Positions 34,108-42,800 of a stretch of 49,831 nucleotides of DNA are shown here, in pieces. Source of the stretch: a bacterium. GTDB lineage: Bacteria > Krumholzibacteriota > Krumholzibacteriia > LZORAL124-64-63. A program made the translations under genes and the position numbers. Within the stretch, counting starts at the first letter, position 1. Each line of letters starts with the position of its first letter. The stretch covers positions 1 through 49,831 of the forward strand of contig JAAEOA010000414.1 of assembly GCA_024223715.1 (NCBI GenBank). Direction: 5' to 3'. The notes below the pieces were generated by a model. That model was not told the DNA's origin. It ran no database searches and saw only the letters and a program-made list of their open reading frames with translations.

Positions 34108-34575
34108 ATGTCATTGATTGCTGCCGGGGCCACTGCCCCAGACTTCACGTTGGACAGCCACTTGGATACGACGGTTTCCCTGTCGGACTTCAAAGGCAAA
34201 AAAAACGTGCTGCTCGTTTCATATCCCCTTGATTTTACCCCCACTTGAAGCATCGAAATTCCGGGTCTGAACTCTCTTCTTGAGCAGTTCGACGCGGCCG
34301 ATACCCAAGTTCTGGGTATGAGTGTCGATTCCAAATACTGCCACATCGCATGGGCAAACAGTTTTGACGGTATTAAATTTCCTTTGCTCGCCGACTTCCA
34401 CGAAAAAGGCGAAGTCTGCAAAAAATATGGCCTGTGGCTGGACGAAGCCGGCATCGGTGATCGTGCCACCATCCTGATCAACAAAGACGGTGAAGTACTG
34501 TGGTCCGAGTCCGTAGGACCCGGTGGTGCCCGTCAGCCTATTGAATTGCTTGAAAAAACCAAATCGCTGGTTTAA
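34108..34575 (+). CDS. Peroxiredoxin with in-frame TGA at the peroxidatic site (probable selenoprotein)
   Basis: A 155-residue AhpC/TSA-family thiol peroxidase when the TGA at 34246-34248 is read as selenocysteine. Start ATG 34108 has GGAGAGG 8 nt upstream. Residues 1-46 include APDFTLDSHLDTTVSLSDFKG and the active-site approach SYPLDFTPT. Codon 47 is TGA exactly where relatives have the peroxidatic Cys (F-T-P-x-C), and SIEIPGLNSLLEQF continues in frame as family members do. MSVDSKYCHIAWANS (Cys 78), ADFHEKGEVCKKYGL and RATILINKDGEVL complete the fold to the stop at 34573. It reduces peroxides, probably with higher activity than a Cys form. A terminator follows. The alternative is a nonsense-mutated gene, which the intact flanks argue against. 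Confidence 0.9.
34246..34285 (+). promoter_or_regulatory. Possible bacterial SECIS element after the Sec codon
   Basis: Bacterial selenocysteine insertion needs a stem-loop just after the UGA. Fifteen bases after the TGA a GGGTCTG sits in a potential loop, flanked by TTC (34259) and GAA (34269) plus weaker outer pairs, including GAAG/CTTC. The GGUCUG loop resembles that of the E. coli fdhF element. The upper stem is short (about 3-4 pairs with a mismatch), so the fold needs testing. Confidence 0.5.
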
Positions 34576-34600
34576 TCTGTTTTCAAAAGGAAGATCAAAT

Positions 34601-34634
34601 AGCAGCTGCCTTTTTGAGGTAGCTGCTTTTCCAT
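34601..34634 (+). terminator. Rho-independent terminator after the peroxiredoxin gene
   Basis: AGCAGCTGCC and GGTAGCTGCT form a 10-bp stem with one G-T pair and a 7-nt loop, followed by TTTTCC, 25 bp after the peroxiredoxin stop. Confidence 0.85.
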
Positions 34635-34690
34635 TTCCCTTCATCCTCCTGGAATTACTGATTCTAACTTCCATACGAAAGGCATTCTCC

Positions 34691-35179
34691 ATGAAACGTT
34701 TTCTTCTCAGCTTAATAATTATTATTGTTTCTTTCTGTTTGGTTGCCTGTTCCTTCACTGAATCTCATGCTGGTTTTGGCCTGGGTCTGCATTATTTGAA
34801 GACCGTGGACGAAATGGAAGAAACCAGTGGCTTCGACAGCAATGCACTTGGCTTTTTGGGTGTCTATTCTTTTGGACCGTCGCTGATTAATTTTGAATTG
34901 GATTTTGAAGTTGTTCCCAATTACGCCTTGGATAAAAATCTTTACCAGGGGTCAGCCTTTGCTTTTGTTGGCAGCACTCTTTACGGGGGATTGGGAATTG
35001 GCATGTCGCACTTTGATGGGGAAATGTCCGAGAACCCCTTCTTTGATTTGCGAGCCGGGTTTAAAATTTCTCGATTTGATCTGTTTGCTTCTTATCGGAT
35101 GCAGGATCTTGATGAGGTGGAAGAGCTTGAAAGCAATGACCTTAACTCCGTAACCTTCGGTGCCATTTTTAAATTTTAG
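34691..35179 (+). CDS. Small outer-membrane beta-barrel-like protein
   Basis: A 162-residue envelope protein from ATG 34691; the open frame runs further upstream through the terminator. The N-terminus KRFLLSLIIIIVSFCLVACS has both a possible lipobox (L-V-A-C) and a possible signal peptidase I site after SHA. The mature part alternates hydrophobic and polar residues with glycine turns (FGLGLHYLKT, SLINFELDFEVVPNYALD, STLYGGLGIGMSHFDG, FFDLRAGFKISRFDLFASYRMQDL) and ends with GAIFKF. A C-terminal aromatic is typical of outer-membrane barrels recognised by the BAM complex. Family unknown. It has its own ribosome-binding site (AAAGG) and follows the peroxiredoxin terminator. Confidence 0.75.
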   Translation: MKRFLLSLIIIIVSFCLVACSFTESHAGFGLGLHYLKTVDEMEETSGFDSNALGFLGVYSFGPSLINFELDFEVVPNYALDKNLYQGSAFAFVGSTLYGGLGIGMSHFDGEMSENPFFDLRAGFKISRFDLFASYRMQDLDEVEELESNDLNSVTFGAIFKF

Positions 35180-35299
35180 TTGTGCCGCAAGGAATAGTGA
35201 TCAAAATTCGCAGAAGCTGCAACCGTGAGTAAGGAAATCGCCGAGGCAGTGGATCATAGTCACCGAAATTTTGTATTGAAATAAATTCATACTGAAGAT

Positions 35300-35342
35300 A
35301 AAAAGACCCACCTGGGAAAAAATCCAGGTGGGCCATTTTTTC
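35300..35342. terminator. Rho-independent bidirectional terminator
   Basis: CCCACCTGG and CCAGGTGGG form a perfect 9-bp stem around a short A-rich loop, with A-runs upstream and TTTTTT downstream. It lies between the beta-barrel gene and the convergent end of the por operon, so it can serve both. Confidence 0.9.
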
Positions 35343-35355
35343 AGCAGATAAAGCT

Positions 35356-36294
35356 TTAAACCTGATCAGCCTCCAGCTTCAAAAGCTTCTCCCATTCATC
35401 GTCAACCCAGTTTTGAAGATGTTCAATAACATGTTCGTTTCCAGGCTTGAACAGGTGCTTGAAACGTCCCTGTTTTTTCATCCAGGGAGCCAGTTCCGAA
35501 CGCTCTTTGGGCTTCTTGTTAATTTTATACACACCGTTTTCAACCTCAAAGATGGGCCAGAAATTATTCTCGACTGCCTCTTTGGCCAGGTCAATACCGA
35601 TGGCCGGATCAAAGTGCCATCCTACGGTGCAGGGCATCAGAATGTTCAGGAAAGCAGGACCTTCGCAAGCGAGGGCTTTTTCCACTTTCATGGCCAGATC
35701 TTTCCAGTGATAAGGAGTGGTCTGGGCAACATAAGGAATGTTGTGGGCCACCATTATTTTGGTCAGATCCTTGCGATTCTGGGTTTTACCCGTGCTCTCA
35801 GAGCCAGCCGGTGCAGTACTGGTAAAAGCACCTGGCGGCGTGGCGCTGGAGCGCTGGATGCCGGTATTCATGTAAGCGTTGTTATCATAACAAACATAAA
35901 GCATGTTATGACCGCGTTCCATGGCTCCGGACAGGGACTGCAAGCCAATATCGTAGGTTCCTCCGTCGCCACCAAAGGCGATGAAGTTCATTTTTTCGCG
36001 TTCTACAGGCAGCTCGCCGTGTTTTTTCAACGACCGAAAGGCCGTTTCAACACCGCTGACAGTTGCCGCACAGTTTTCGAAAGCACTGTGAATGAACGAA
36101 GTGCGCCAGGCAGTATATGGGAAAATGGTCGTAACCACTTCCATACAACCGGTAGCTCCGCCCACAACAGTATCCGCTCCTGCGGTAAGCATAATTTGCC
36201 GCAAAATATTCGATCCGGTGCAACCGGCGCAGGCACGATGCCCGCCGGTAAGAAGCTCCGGGTTTTTGGTCAATGATTTCAGATTCGTTGCCAC
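35356..36294 (-). CDS. porB: 2-oxoacid (pyruvate):ferredoxin oxidoreductase beta subunit
   Basis: The 312-residue TPP-binding subunit of the four-part oxidoreductase. It has GGHRACAGCTGSNILRQI (CxxC), GATGCMEVV, the TPP/Mg motif FGGDGGTYDIGLQSLSGAMERGHNMLYVCYDNNAYMNTG (G-D-G to N-x-x-Y-x-N-T-G), and C-terminal HLFKPGNEHVIEHLQNW. Together with the other subunits it oxidatively decarboxylates a 2-oxoacid to acyl-CoA and reduces ferredoxin. The start is GTG with AAGGAGG 7 nt upstream. It is the last gene of porC-porD-porA-porB and 12 bp after porA. Whether the substrate is pyruvate or a branched-chain or 2-oxoglutarate analogue is uncertain. Confidence 0.93.
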   Translation of the reverse strand: MATNLKSLTKNPELLTGGHRACAGCTGSNILRQIMLTAGADTVVGGATGCMEVVTTIFPYTAWRTSFIHSAFENCAATVSGVETAFRSLKKHGELPVEREKMNFIAFGGDGGTYDIGLQSLSGAMERGHNMLYVCYDNNAYMNTGIQRSSATPPGAFTSTAPAGSESTGKTQNRKDLTKIMVAHNIPYVAQTTPYHWKDLAMKVEKALACEGPAFLNILMPCTVGWHFDPAIGIDLAKEAVENNFWPIFEVENGVYKINKKPKERSELAPWMKKQGRFKHLFKPGNEHVIEHLQNWVDDEWEKLLKLEADQV

Positions 36295-36306
36295 AGCTGG
36301 ACCTCC

Positions 36307-37485
36307 TTACTCAGATCTGATTCCCAAAAGACTGACGGGTTGCATTTCGTTGCCAGCGGCAACTTTTTGCAGGTTTTCAATGACAGTGGCGACCTGCTTC
36401 AAATCGAAGTCGCGGCCTCCGAGACCATAAATATAACCATTCAAAGGCACATTCTGGCCGTACATTGCCGAACGGGTTTCCATAAATACCGGTCCACCCT
36501 GACCACCGAAGCTGGCCGAGCGATCCAAGACACAAACAGCCTTGCGACCAGACAGTTTCTCAGTGAGAAAATCCACAGGGAAAGGGCGGAACATCCGGAT
36601 TTTCAACAACCCGACTTTCACGCCTTTCTCGCGGTACTCATCGATAACATCTTTAGCCGTACCGGCACTGCTGCCGAGCATGACCATTACCAGTTCCGCA
36701 TCGTCCATTTTGTACTCTTCGCACAAGTCGTAGTTGCGGCCGGTAAGCTGACCGAATTCTTCACTCACTTCGGAAATGACTTTGGCCGCTTTCTCGTACG
36801 CAGCCAACTGACTGGCTTTGTGCTCGAAGTAATAGTCGGTCAAATCCAACGGCCCCACGGTGATGGGGTTTTCCACATCGAGCAGGGCATAGTCGGGTGT
36901 GTATTTGCCAATAAAATCATAAGCCGCATCGTCGGGCAGCATATACAGGCTGTCCGCAGTATGACTGATGATAAATCCATCGTAATTAACCATTGCTGGC
37001 AGACGAACATCTTTGTGTTCGGCAATGCGCCAGGCCATAATGCTGTTATCGTAGGCTTCCTGAGCATTCTCGGCGAACAGATGCAACCAGCCGGCATCCC
37101 GGCCACCCATGCTGTCGCTATGATCACAGTGAATGTTGATGTTTCCACTGAGAGCACGATTGACCAGGGCCATGCAGATAGGCAAACGCAACGAAGCGGC
37201 AATGTAAACCACTTCCCACATAAGGGCGAAGCCTGCGCTGCTGGTAGCGGTGAAAGTACGGGCACCGGCGGCAGCTGATCCAACAGCCGCACTCATGGCC
37301 GAGTGTTCACTTTCCACCAGTATCATTTCCGTGCTCGATTCACCATTGGCGACAAACTCGGCATATTTATGCATCATCTCCGTTTGCGGAGTGATGGGAA
37401 AAGCCGCAGCAACATGGGGCCGGGCTTGCTTGAAAGCATAAGCCACAGCCTCGTTGCCGGACAGTGCCACAAGTTTTTGTTCCAT
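36307..37485 (-). CDS. porA: 2-oxoacid:ferredoxin oxidoreductase alpha subunit
   Basis: The 392-residue alpha subunit carries the pyrimidine-binding domain (residues 1-170: GNEAVAYAFKQARPHVAAAFPITPQTEMMH, VESEHSAMSAAVGSAAAGARTFTATSSAGFALM) and a C-terminal transketolase-like domain (ELVMVMLGSSAGTAKDVID, GVKVGLLKIRMFRPFPVDFL, CVLDRSASFGGQGGP). The last of these is diagnostic for pyruvate-type alpha subunits. It binds the substrate-facing half of TPP at the interface with porB. A ribosome-binding site AAAGGA lies before its ATG, 25 bp after porD. It parallels the N-terminal domain of NifJ elsewhere in this window. Confidence 0.94.
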   Translation of the reverse strand: MEQKLVALSGNEAVAYAFKQARPHVAAAFPITPQTEMMHKYAEFVANGESSTEMILVESEHSAMSAAVGSAAAGARTFTATSSAGFALMWEVVYIAASLRLPICMALVNRALSGNINIHCDHSDSMGGRDAGWLHLFAENAQEAYDNSIMAWRIAEHKDVRLPAMVNYDGFIISHTADSLYMLPDDAAYDFIGKYTPDYALLDVENPITVGPLDLTDYYFEHKASQLAAYEKAAKVISEVSEEFGQLTGRNYDLCEEYKMDDAELVMVMLGSSAGTAKDVIDEYREKGVKVGLLKIRMFRPFPVDFLTEKLSGRKAVCVLDRSASFGGQGGPVFMETRSAMYGQNVPLNGYIYGLGGRDFDLKQVATVIENLQKVAAGNEMQPVSLLGIRSE

Positions 37486-37510
37486 GACGATAATCCTTTC
37501 CGGCAGTTGC

Positions 37511-37819
37511 CTATTTTTCTTCCCGAACCATGACCAGGGCAGAATTGCCCTTCTTGGCGGGAGGACATTCGTGGGCGCAAATTCCGCACCCTTTGCAGTG
37601 GTCCAGCAAAATGCCCTTCATCAGGGGTTTGGGACCGGAGTTATCAATGTCGATGGCCGAGTCGGGACAGTAGATCCAGCAGAACATGCACTGGATGCAA
37701 TTGTCTTCAATGAACTCGGGAACAAAGGTGCGCCAATCGCCCGTGCTGTAATCATGAGCGTTGCCATATTCACGAATGATGCCACCTTCGTGTAGCTTTT
37801 TATTTGGAATGAAGCTCAT
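37511..37819 (-). CDS. porD: 2-oxoacid:ferredoxin oxidoreductase delta (ferredoxin) subunit
   Basis: A 102-residue 2[4Fe-4S] ferredoxin-like subunit with cluster motifs CIQCMFCWIYCPDSAI and CKGCGICAHECPP. It relays electrons from the TPP site to external ferredoxin. The N-terminal extension (MSFIPNKKLHEG) fits delta subunits of four-part enzymes. Its ATG overlaps the porC stop (ATGA), which indicates translational coupling. Confidence 0.94.
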   Translation of the reverse strand: MSFIPNKKLHEGGIIREYGNAHDYSTGDWRTFVPEFIEDNCIQCMFCWIYCPDSAIDIDNSGPKPLMKGILLDHCKGCGICAHECPPAKKGNSALVMVREEK

Positions 37820-38397
37820 GCGGACACCAGCTCCTTATTGGCCCGTTCAACCGCAGCCAGGTTTCCGTCAATAACGGCTTGAGAAAACTTGCTGCCCAAT
37901 TGTTCAACCAAGGCATCCTGAAGCTCTTTTAGAGTTAACAGATCCTTAACTGCCAGCAGGGCCCCGATCATGGGCATGTTGGGTATGGGCCGACCAATAG
38001 TGTCGAGGGCAATGCCAGTGGCATCAACGGTGTGCACGATGGCACCTTCAACACCAAGTTTCTTTTGGGTTGCTTCGATGCTATCGGTGGTATTGACCAC
38101 AAAAATGGTTCCAGCCCCCACACCAGCATCGCAGGCGGCGGCGGGAGAATCCATCAGAGTAGGATCCAAAATGATGACAATACCCGGATTTTCGATCATG
38201 CAATGACGTCGAATGGGTTTTTCTGATATTCTGGTAAAACCGCGCATGGGAGCGCCGCGACGTTCTGGTCCATACTCAGGGAAGCCTTGTCCAAATTTGC
38301 CCTTTTTCAGGACTGCTTCGGCCAAGAACATGGCAGCCGTTTTGGCTCCCTGCCCACCCCGCGCATGCCAGCGGATTTCAACCATCTGACCTGCCAT
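37816..38397 (-). CDS. porC: 2-oxoacid:ferredoxin oxidoreductase gamma subunit
   Basis: The 193-residue gamma subunit from ATG 38397 (AAGGAG 8 nt upstream; the frame extends 22 codons without signals). It shows EIRWHARGGQGAKTAAMFLAEAVLKKGKFGQGFPEYGPERRGAPMRGF (the conserved GGQG and GPERRG blocks), IVIILDPTLMD, and a C-terminal IGALLAVKDLLTLKELQDAL. It binds CoA and organises the complex. It is the first gene of the operon; upstream about 250 bp separate it from divergent aroB. Confidence 0.94.
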   Translation of the reverse strand: MAGQMVEIRWHARGGQGAKTAAMFLAEAVLKKGKFGQGFPEYGPERRGAPMRGFTRISEKPIRRHCMIENPGIVIILDPTLMDSPAAACDAGVGAGTIFVVNTTDSIEATQKKLGVEGAIVHTVDATGIALDTIGRPIPNMPMIGALLAVKDLLTLKELQDALVEQLGSKFSQAVIDGNLAAVERANKELVSA

Positions 38398-38532
38398 GGA
38401 ATCAACTCCTTTTATGTCAAATCCCTTTGGAAAAACTGATCGGGAGTGTAGAATGCAACTCACCGACTTAAAGAATTTAGTGCCTCAAACGTAGTGAAAT
38501 CAAGGGAAACCCTGCACTCATTCGCTGGTCTT

Positions 38533-38553
38533 TGATAGTGAAAACCACTATCA
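38533..38553. promoter_or_regulatory. 8-bp palindrome between porC and aroB
   Basis: TGATAGTG and CACTATCA are exact complements with a 5-bp spacer, a typical operator layout. It lies 136 bp upstream of porC and 92 bp upstream of aroB, so it could regulate either divergent unit. A TTGATA -35-like string overlaps its left arm. Confidence 0.45.
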
Positions 38554-38644
38554 TGTTAGTAGGTTATGCGATAATGAAAATCAGACTTCTTTTGTCCTCG
38601 GAAAATATGGATGGCCCCGGGTAACCTCATTCACAGGAGTAACA

Positions 38645-39787
38645 ATGAGCGAACATTCACAATTCCTTGAAATGAATCTTGATGGCAGGAAAAGCACCTA
38701 TGTTCTCGGCCCCTTGGCAGGTTTGGAACTGGGCCGTTTTGTACCCCTGGGCCCGCCACTGTACATCATCGATCAGACCGTTGCCTCCATGCATCCAGAA
38801 TGGATTGAACAGATCCAGACCAACTGCGCCCATTGCGAACAACGCACTCTGCTGCTTCCCGGAGGGGAAAAAATCAAATCCCTGGCTCAATTGGGTGAAA
38901 TTTATGATTGGTTAAGCCAGCAAAACCTTCCCCGGGATGGTTCCCTGGTAGCCATTGGTGGAGGAACAGTTTTGGACTTGGCAGGCCTGGCGGCTTCCAC
39001 CTGGCGCCGAGGGGTAAATTTTGTCAGCATTCCCACCACTCTACTGGCCATGGTCGATGCGGCTATCGGAGGCAAAACTGCTATTAACGCCGCCGGAATT
39101 AAAAACCCCGTGGGGACGTTTTACCCGGCTTCAGGTGTTCTGGCCGATGTTGGATTCTTGAGCACACTGACTCGAAGCGACTGGCGCGATGGAATGGCAG
39201 AACTGATCAAGTCGGCGGCCATTGGCAATGCTGAACTTTTTGCCGAAATTCATGCCGCAAGGCAGGATCTAGAAAAAACCCTCGGTCAGGGAGATGTCCA
39301 CCAGCCTATCGCAGGCATTCTCGGGAAGTTCCCCTGGAGACGTTGGGTCCAACAAGCTGCCGAAGTTAAAGTTGATTTAGTTAACCGGGATTTTCGGGAA
39401 AAAGGCCCCCGCAAGTCTCTCAACCTTGGCCACACTCTTGGTCATGTTTTGGAAGCCTACAGCCAGCGGACAAAACAGCCTCTCAGCCACGGTCAGGCTG
39501 TCTCCATTGGCATGGCAGTGGTCTTTCGTATTGCCGCGGAAAGAAACCTCTGTCCGGTGCCCCAGGCTTTGCAAATGCTGGGAGTACTGGAAAGCTGCGG
39601 ATTGCCCATTTCGTGTCAGGCTCCTCCCTTGAATCTGATGGATGAGCTTCTGGCCGGAGATAAAAAAACATCCGCCCGGGATGGACTTTCGTGGGTCCTT
39701 CCCGAGCGGATTGGAAAAATGAAGATCAACGCCCGTGTTCAGCAGGATGAACTGCTTCGCTGGCTGGAAGCTCCTCCGTTGTTTTAA
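38645..39787 (+). CDS. aroB: 3-dehydroquinate synthase
   Basis: A 380-residue NAD-dependent enzyme that cyclises DAHP to 3-dehydroquinate in the shikimate pathway. Signatures: LLPGGEKIKSLAQLGEIYDWL, LVAIGGGTVLDLAGLAASTWRRGVNFVSIPTTLLAMVDAAIGGKTAIN, GMAELIKSA (substrate/zinc Glu) and SLNLGHTLGHVLEAYS (zinc His), followed by LSHGQAVSIGMAVV. Length is slightly above the usual 350-365, from the N-terminus and an inserted HQPIAGILGKFPWRRW segment. AGGAG precedes the ATG. It is a monocistronic housekeeping gene flanked by a palindromic region and a convergent secreted protease. Confidence 0.95.
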   Translation: MSEHSQFLEMNLDGRKSTYVLGPLAGLELGRFVPLGPPLYIIDQTVASMHPEWIEQIQTNCAHCEQRTLLLPGGEKIKSLAQLGEIYDWLSQQNLPRDGSLVAIGGGTVLDLAGLAASTWRRGVNFVSIPTTLLAMVDAAIGGKTAINAAGIKNPVGTFYPASGVLADVGFLSTLTRSDWRDGMAELIKSAAIGNAELFAEIHAARQDLEKTLGQGDVHQPIAGILGKFPWRRWVQQAAEVKVDLVNRDFREKGPRKSLNLGHTLGHVLEAYSQRTKQPLSHGQAVSIGMAVVFRIAAERNLCPVPQALQMLGVLESCGLPISCQAPPLNLMDELLAGDKKTSARDGLSWVLPERIGKMKINARVQQDELLRWLEAPPLF

Positions 39788-39811
39788 CAACATTGCGATA
39801 GCCTGCAGCGT

Positions 39812-42800
39812 TTATTTTGCCAGAACCATTTTGATGGTGCGGTGACCGTCAGCACTGTTCAGACGTGCAAAATACACACCCGCTGCAGCCGATTGGCCTC
39901 GCTCATCGCGGCCACTCCAAACCAGTTCATGACTGCCGGCCTGCATTTGCCCCGAGGCCAGGTTCTTAACCAAACGTCCCCTCAAATCGAAGATGGACAG
40001 ATTCATTTGCCCGGTACGAGGCAAATCGAATTTAACCGTGGTTCGAGGGTTGAAAGGATTAGGAACCACACCGGAAATAGCCAGCACCTTAGGAGTGGAA
40101 CCTTCATCCACAGGGGTCAGCTGATCACTGGTGTAAGTGCGTTCGGAATAACCACCGCTGTAACCATGCACATCAACAGCCGCCACCAGATAATAACAAT
40201 CAAATGGAGGAGTATCATCGAAAGTGGTTGTTGGGAAATCAACAGTGGCAACAGCCCTCATTCCTGAAGGGACAAAAACGGATGCAGAGTCACGATAAAC
40301 CACATAGTGATCAATGTTATCTTCCGAAGACGCATCCCAGCTCAACCTGATCTGGCCTTCACCCAGTTGCAACAGACTTGCGCCAGTCACTCGGGAAGGG
40401 GCTACAAAATCAGCGGCAGGCCCACCAAGTAAGCCCATGTCCGCCCGCGATCCATCAGGATCCAGACAGGAGGCATCTTCCATACCTGCATCAATGCAGG
40501 GAGAGAACTGGGCCAGACCAAAATCGTTTTCGGCGGAATTCACAAAAAGAGGATCCTGAGAAATGTCATTAGCTCCGGGTGTACTGGAACCATAATTTCC
40601 AGGAAGATTGTCAAAGATATTGTTAAAGTCGGAAACCATTTCTTCGCCAACAGTCAAAAGCCCGTCGCCCTGGTTGTTAATCACAATGTTGTTTCGAACA
40701 ACAGTCGGACCTGCAGCAATCACAACAAGGCCGCCTCCATTGGCTGCTGTATTATTTTCGAACAAACAGTTCTCAACCTGACCTTGAGCAGACATACAAG
40801 TCAGGCCACCACCAAGGGAAGAACTGGAGTTCCCAGTAAAATGTGTATTGAAAATTGAGACTGCGGTTTCCTCAGTGAAAACACCACCGCCGCTACCACT
40901 GCCGGAAGTATTGTCTTTAATGAGACCGTCGCGAATGGTCAAAAAGCCACCATGAATACTGGCCCCACCACCGATGGCAGAGGCTTGGTTCAGGCTGATC
41001 TCAACACCATTCAACTCAACATTGGAAGCGGTTGCATACAGCCCTGCCCCTTCATAAGCAATGCTGCTACCAGAAATGCTTCCACCATTCATAATCAAAC
41101 TGGACTCTTCCACCATCAGGGTCGCACCAATATTGGTTTCGAATCCGTCGGTGCAATCATTGTTTTCCAGCTGACAGTCATTCAGAGTTACCACAGAACC
41201 CGTGAAAGCCCCAATGGCCCCACCACGACTGGCGGTATTGCCACTGAAAGAACAGGACTGGATGACCGGCTCTCCTCCAATAACACATATCGCTCCACCG
41301 TAACCGACACCACCGGAAGGGTGGGCGGTATTGTCGTTGAACTCGCAATTTCTGATAACAGGGGAACAATTGCTGACTATAATGGCTCCGCCATGGCGTC
41401 CACCTACAGGTTCGCTTCCAGTGGATCCAGCACAGTCTTCAAATACAAAACTGTCCACTCCACCACGGTCGCCACTGCCGGAGAGAAACCGCAATCCTGT
41501 ATTTCCAGACATTATGCGTGAAGGGTAAAGACTTGGGTCGCGTTCGTTGAAGTCATCGCTGAACCCACCCATCATAGTTACCGGGCCACTAATGGTTAAA
41601 GAACCGTTGTATTGCCCTCCGGCAACCAAAACAGTATCCACACCGGTGCATGCAGTCAGGGCGTCATCAAGAGAATGAGCTGCTGTTTCGGGAGTTTCGT
41701 AAGGAGCAGAATTGCTGCCGATGGGAGAAACATAACGAACTTTGTGCCCGACAATGCGCATCATATGGTGGGTCATGTCGTAACCCTGTTCAATTCCTCC
41801 GGGGCCGCTGGGAAAAATTACCAAACTGGCATAGTTGGTCGATTCATTGGGAACAACCCAATCAAATGAACCCGTGTTTGGAGCATTGGAAGCAACCATG
41901 ATATCGTGACAGAAGCCTTCGGTGCCCAACCAGATGTCAACATTGCTGAATGGGTCGCCACTGGTATTCCAGGTAATTTCCCGGGTCTCACCTGCATTTA
42001 GTTCAGCACCCTCTATGCCACCGACCAGGTCGATGGAAACAGGAGGAGCCACATACTCAAGCTGTGTCACGCTGGAGCCCACACCACCGCGGCCGTATTG
42101 AACCCAGATATATCCACCCTGACCAAAACCAGGACCCCAGGAGTTTTTGATCAACCAGGCACCCTGATCATCACAGGACCGGTCGTCATAACCCACGATC
42201 AGAACAAGGTGGTTAATAGACTGCCCGTATTGGTCGAAGCAGCCATTGGAATAGCCTTCAAAGGCATCTGTGGCACTGATACCGGTACAAACAGGCCCGG
42301 TTTGAAGGGCTTGCTTGATTTGTTCAACATCATTTGAAATATGGTTATACCCATTCACATAACCGTACTTTTTCAGGCCTTCCTCAATGCAGGGAGCATG
42401 GGGTGGATCCACGCCCAGGTAAGGAAAACATGATTCGGTGACTGCCCCTTGCTGCTGCATAACATAATAAGTTGCAGAAGCCCAACCACCATCACAACTG
42501 GCACCGTAAGGATTACAGGAAACACTTTGCTGCTCAGACAGATCGAGTTCCTTTCCATAATAGATTTTTATGAAAGATTCCATTTCAGCTGTGGCGGCAA
42601 AAGCCCAACAGGAACCGCAACTGCCCTGGTTTTTTACGGAGGTAACCCCTTCAAGATCAACCCAGGATAAATTCGAAGGCAAAGGATCTTTATCCATTGG
42701 GAAAATTTTCAAATTCTGGTTGAGTTCCCGCTGGTATTCATCGGTTATGGTGTAACCGCTGCGCAGGTTCAGCCGATGCTCATCGGAAATGGTACTGCTG

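Noticed and set aside
34318..34575. Separate short thiol-peroxidase-like gene starting at the internal ATG 34318
   Set aside because: It has no ribosome-binding site, lacks the catalytic region, and is in frame with the upstream piece through the TGA; it is the C-terminal part of the selenoprotein.
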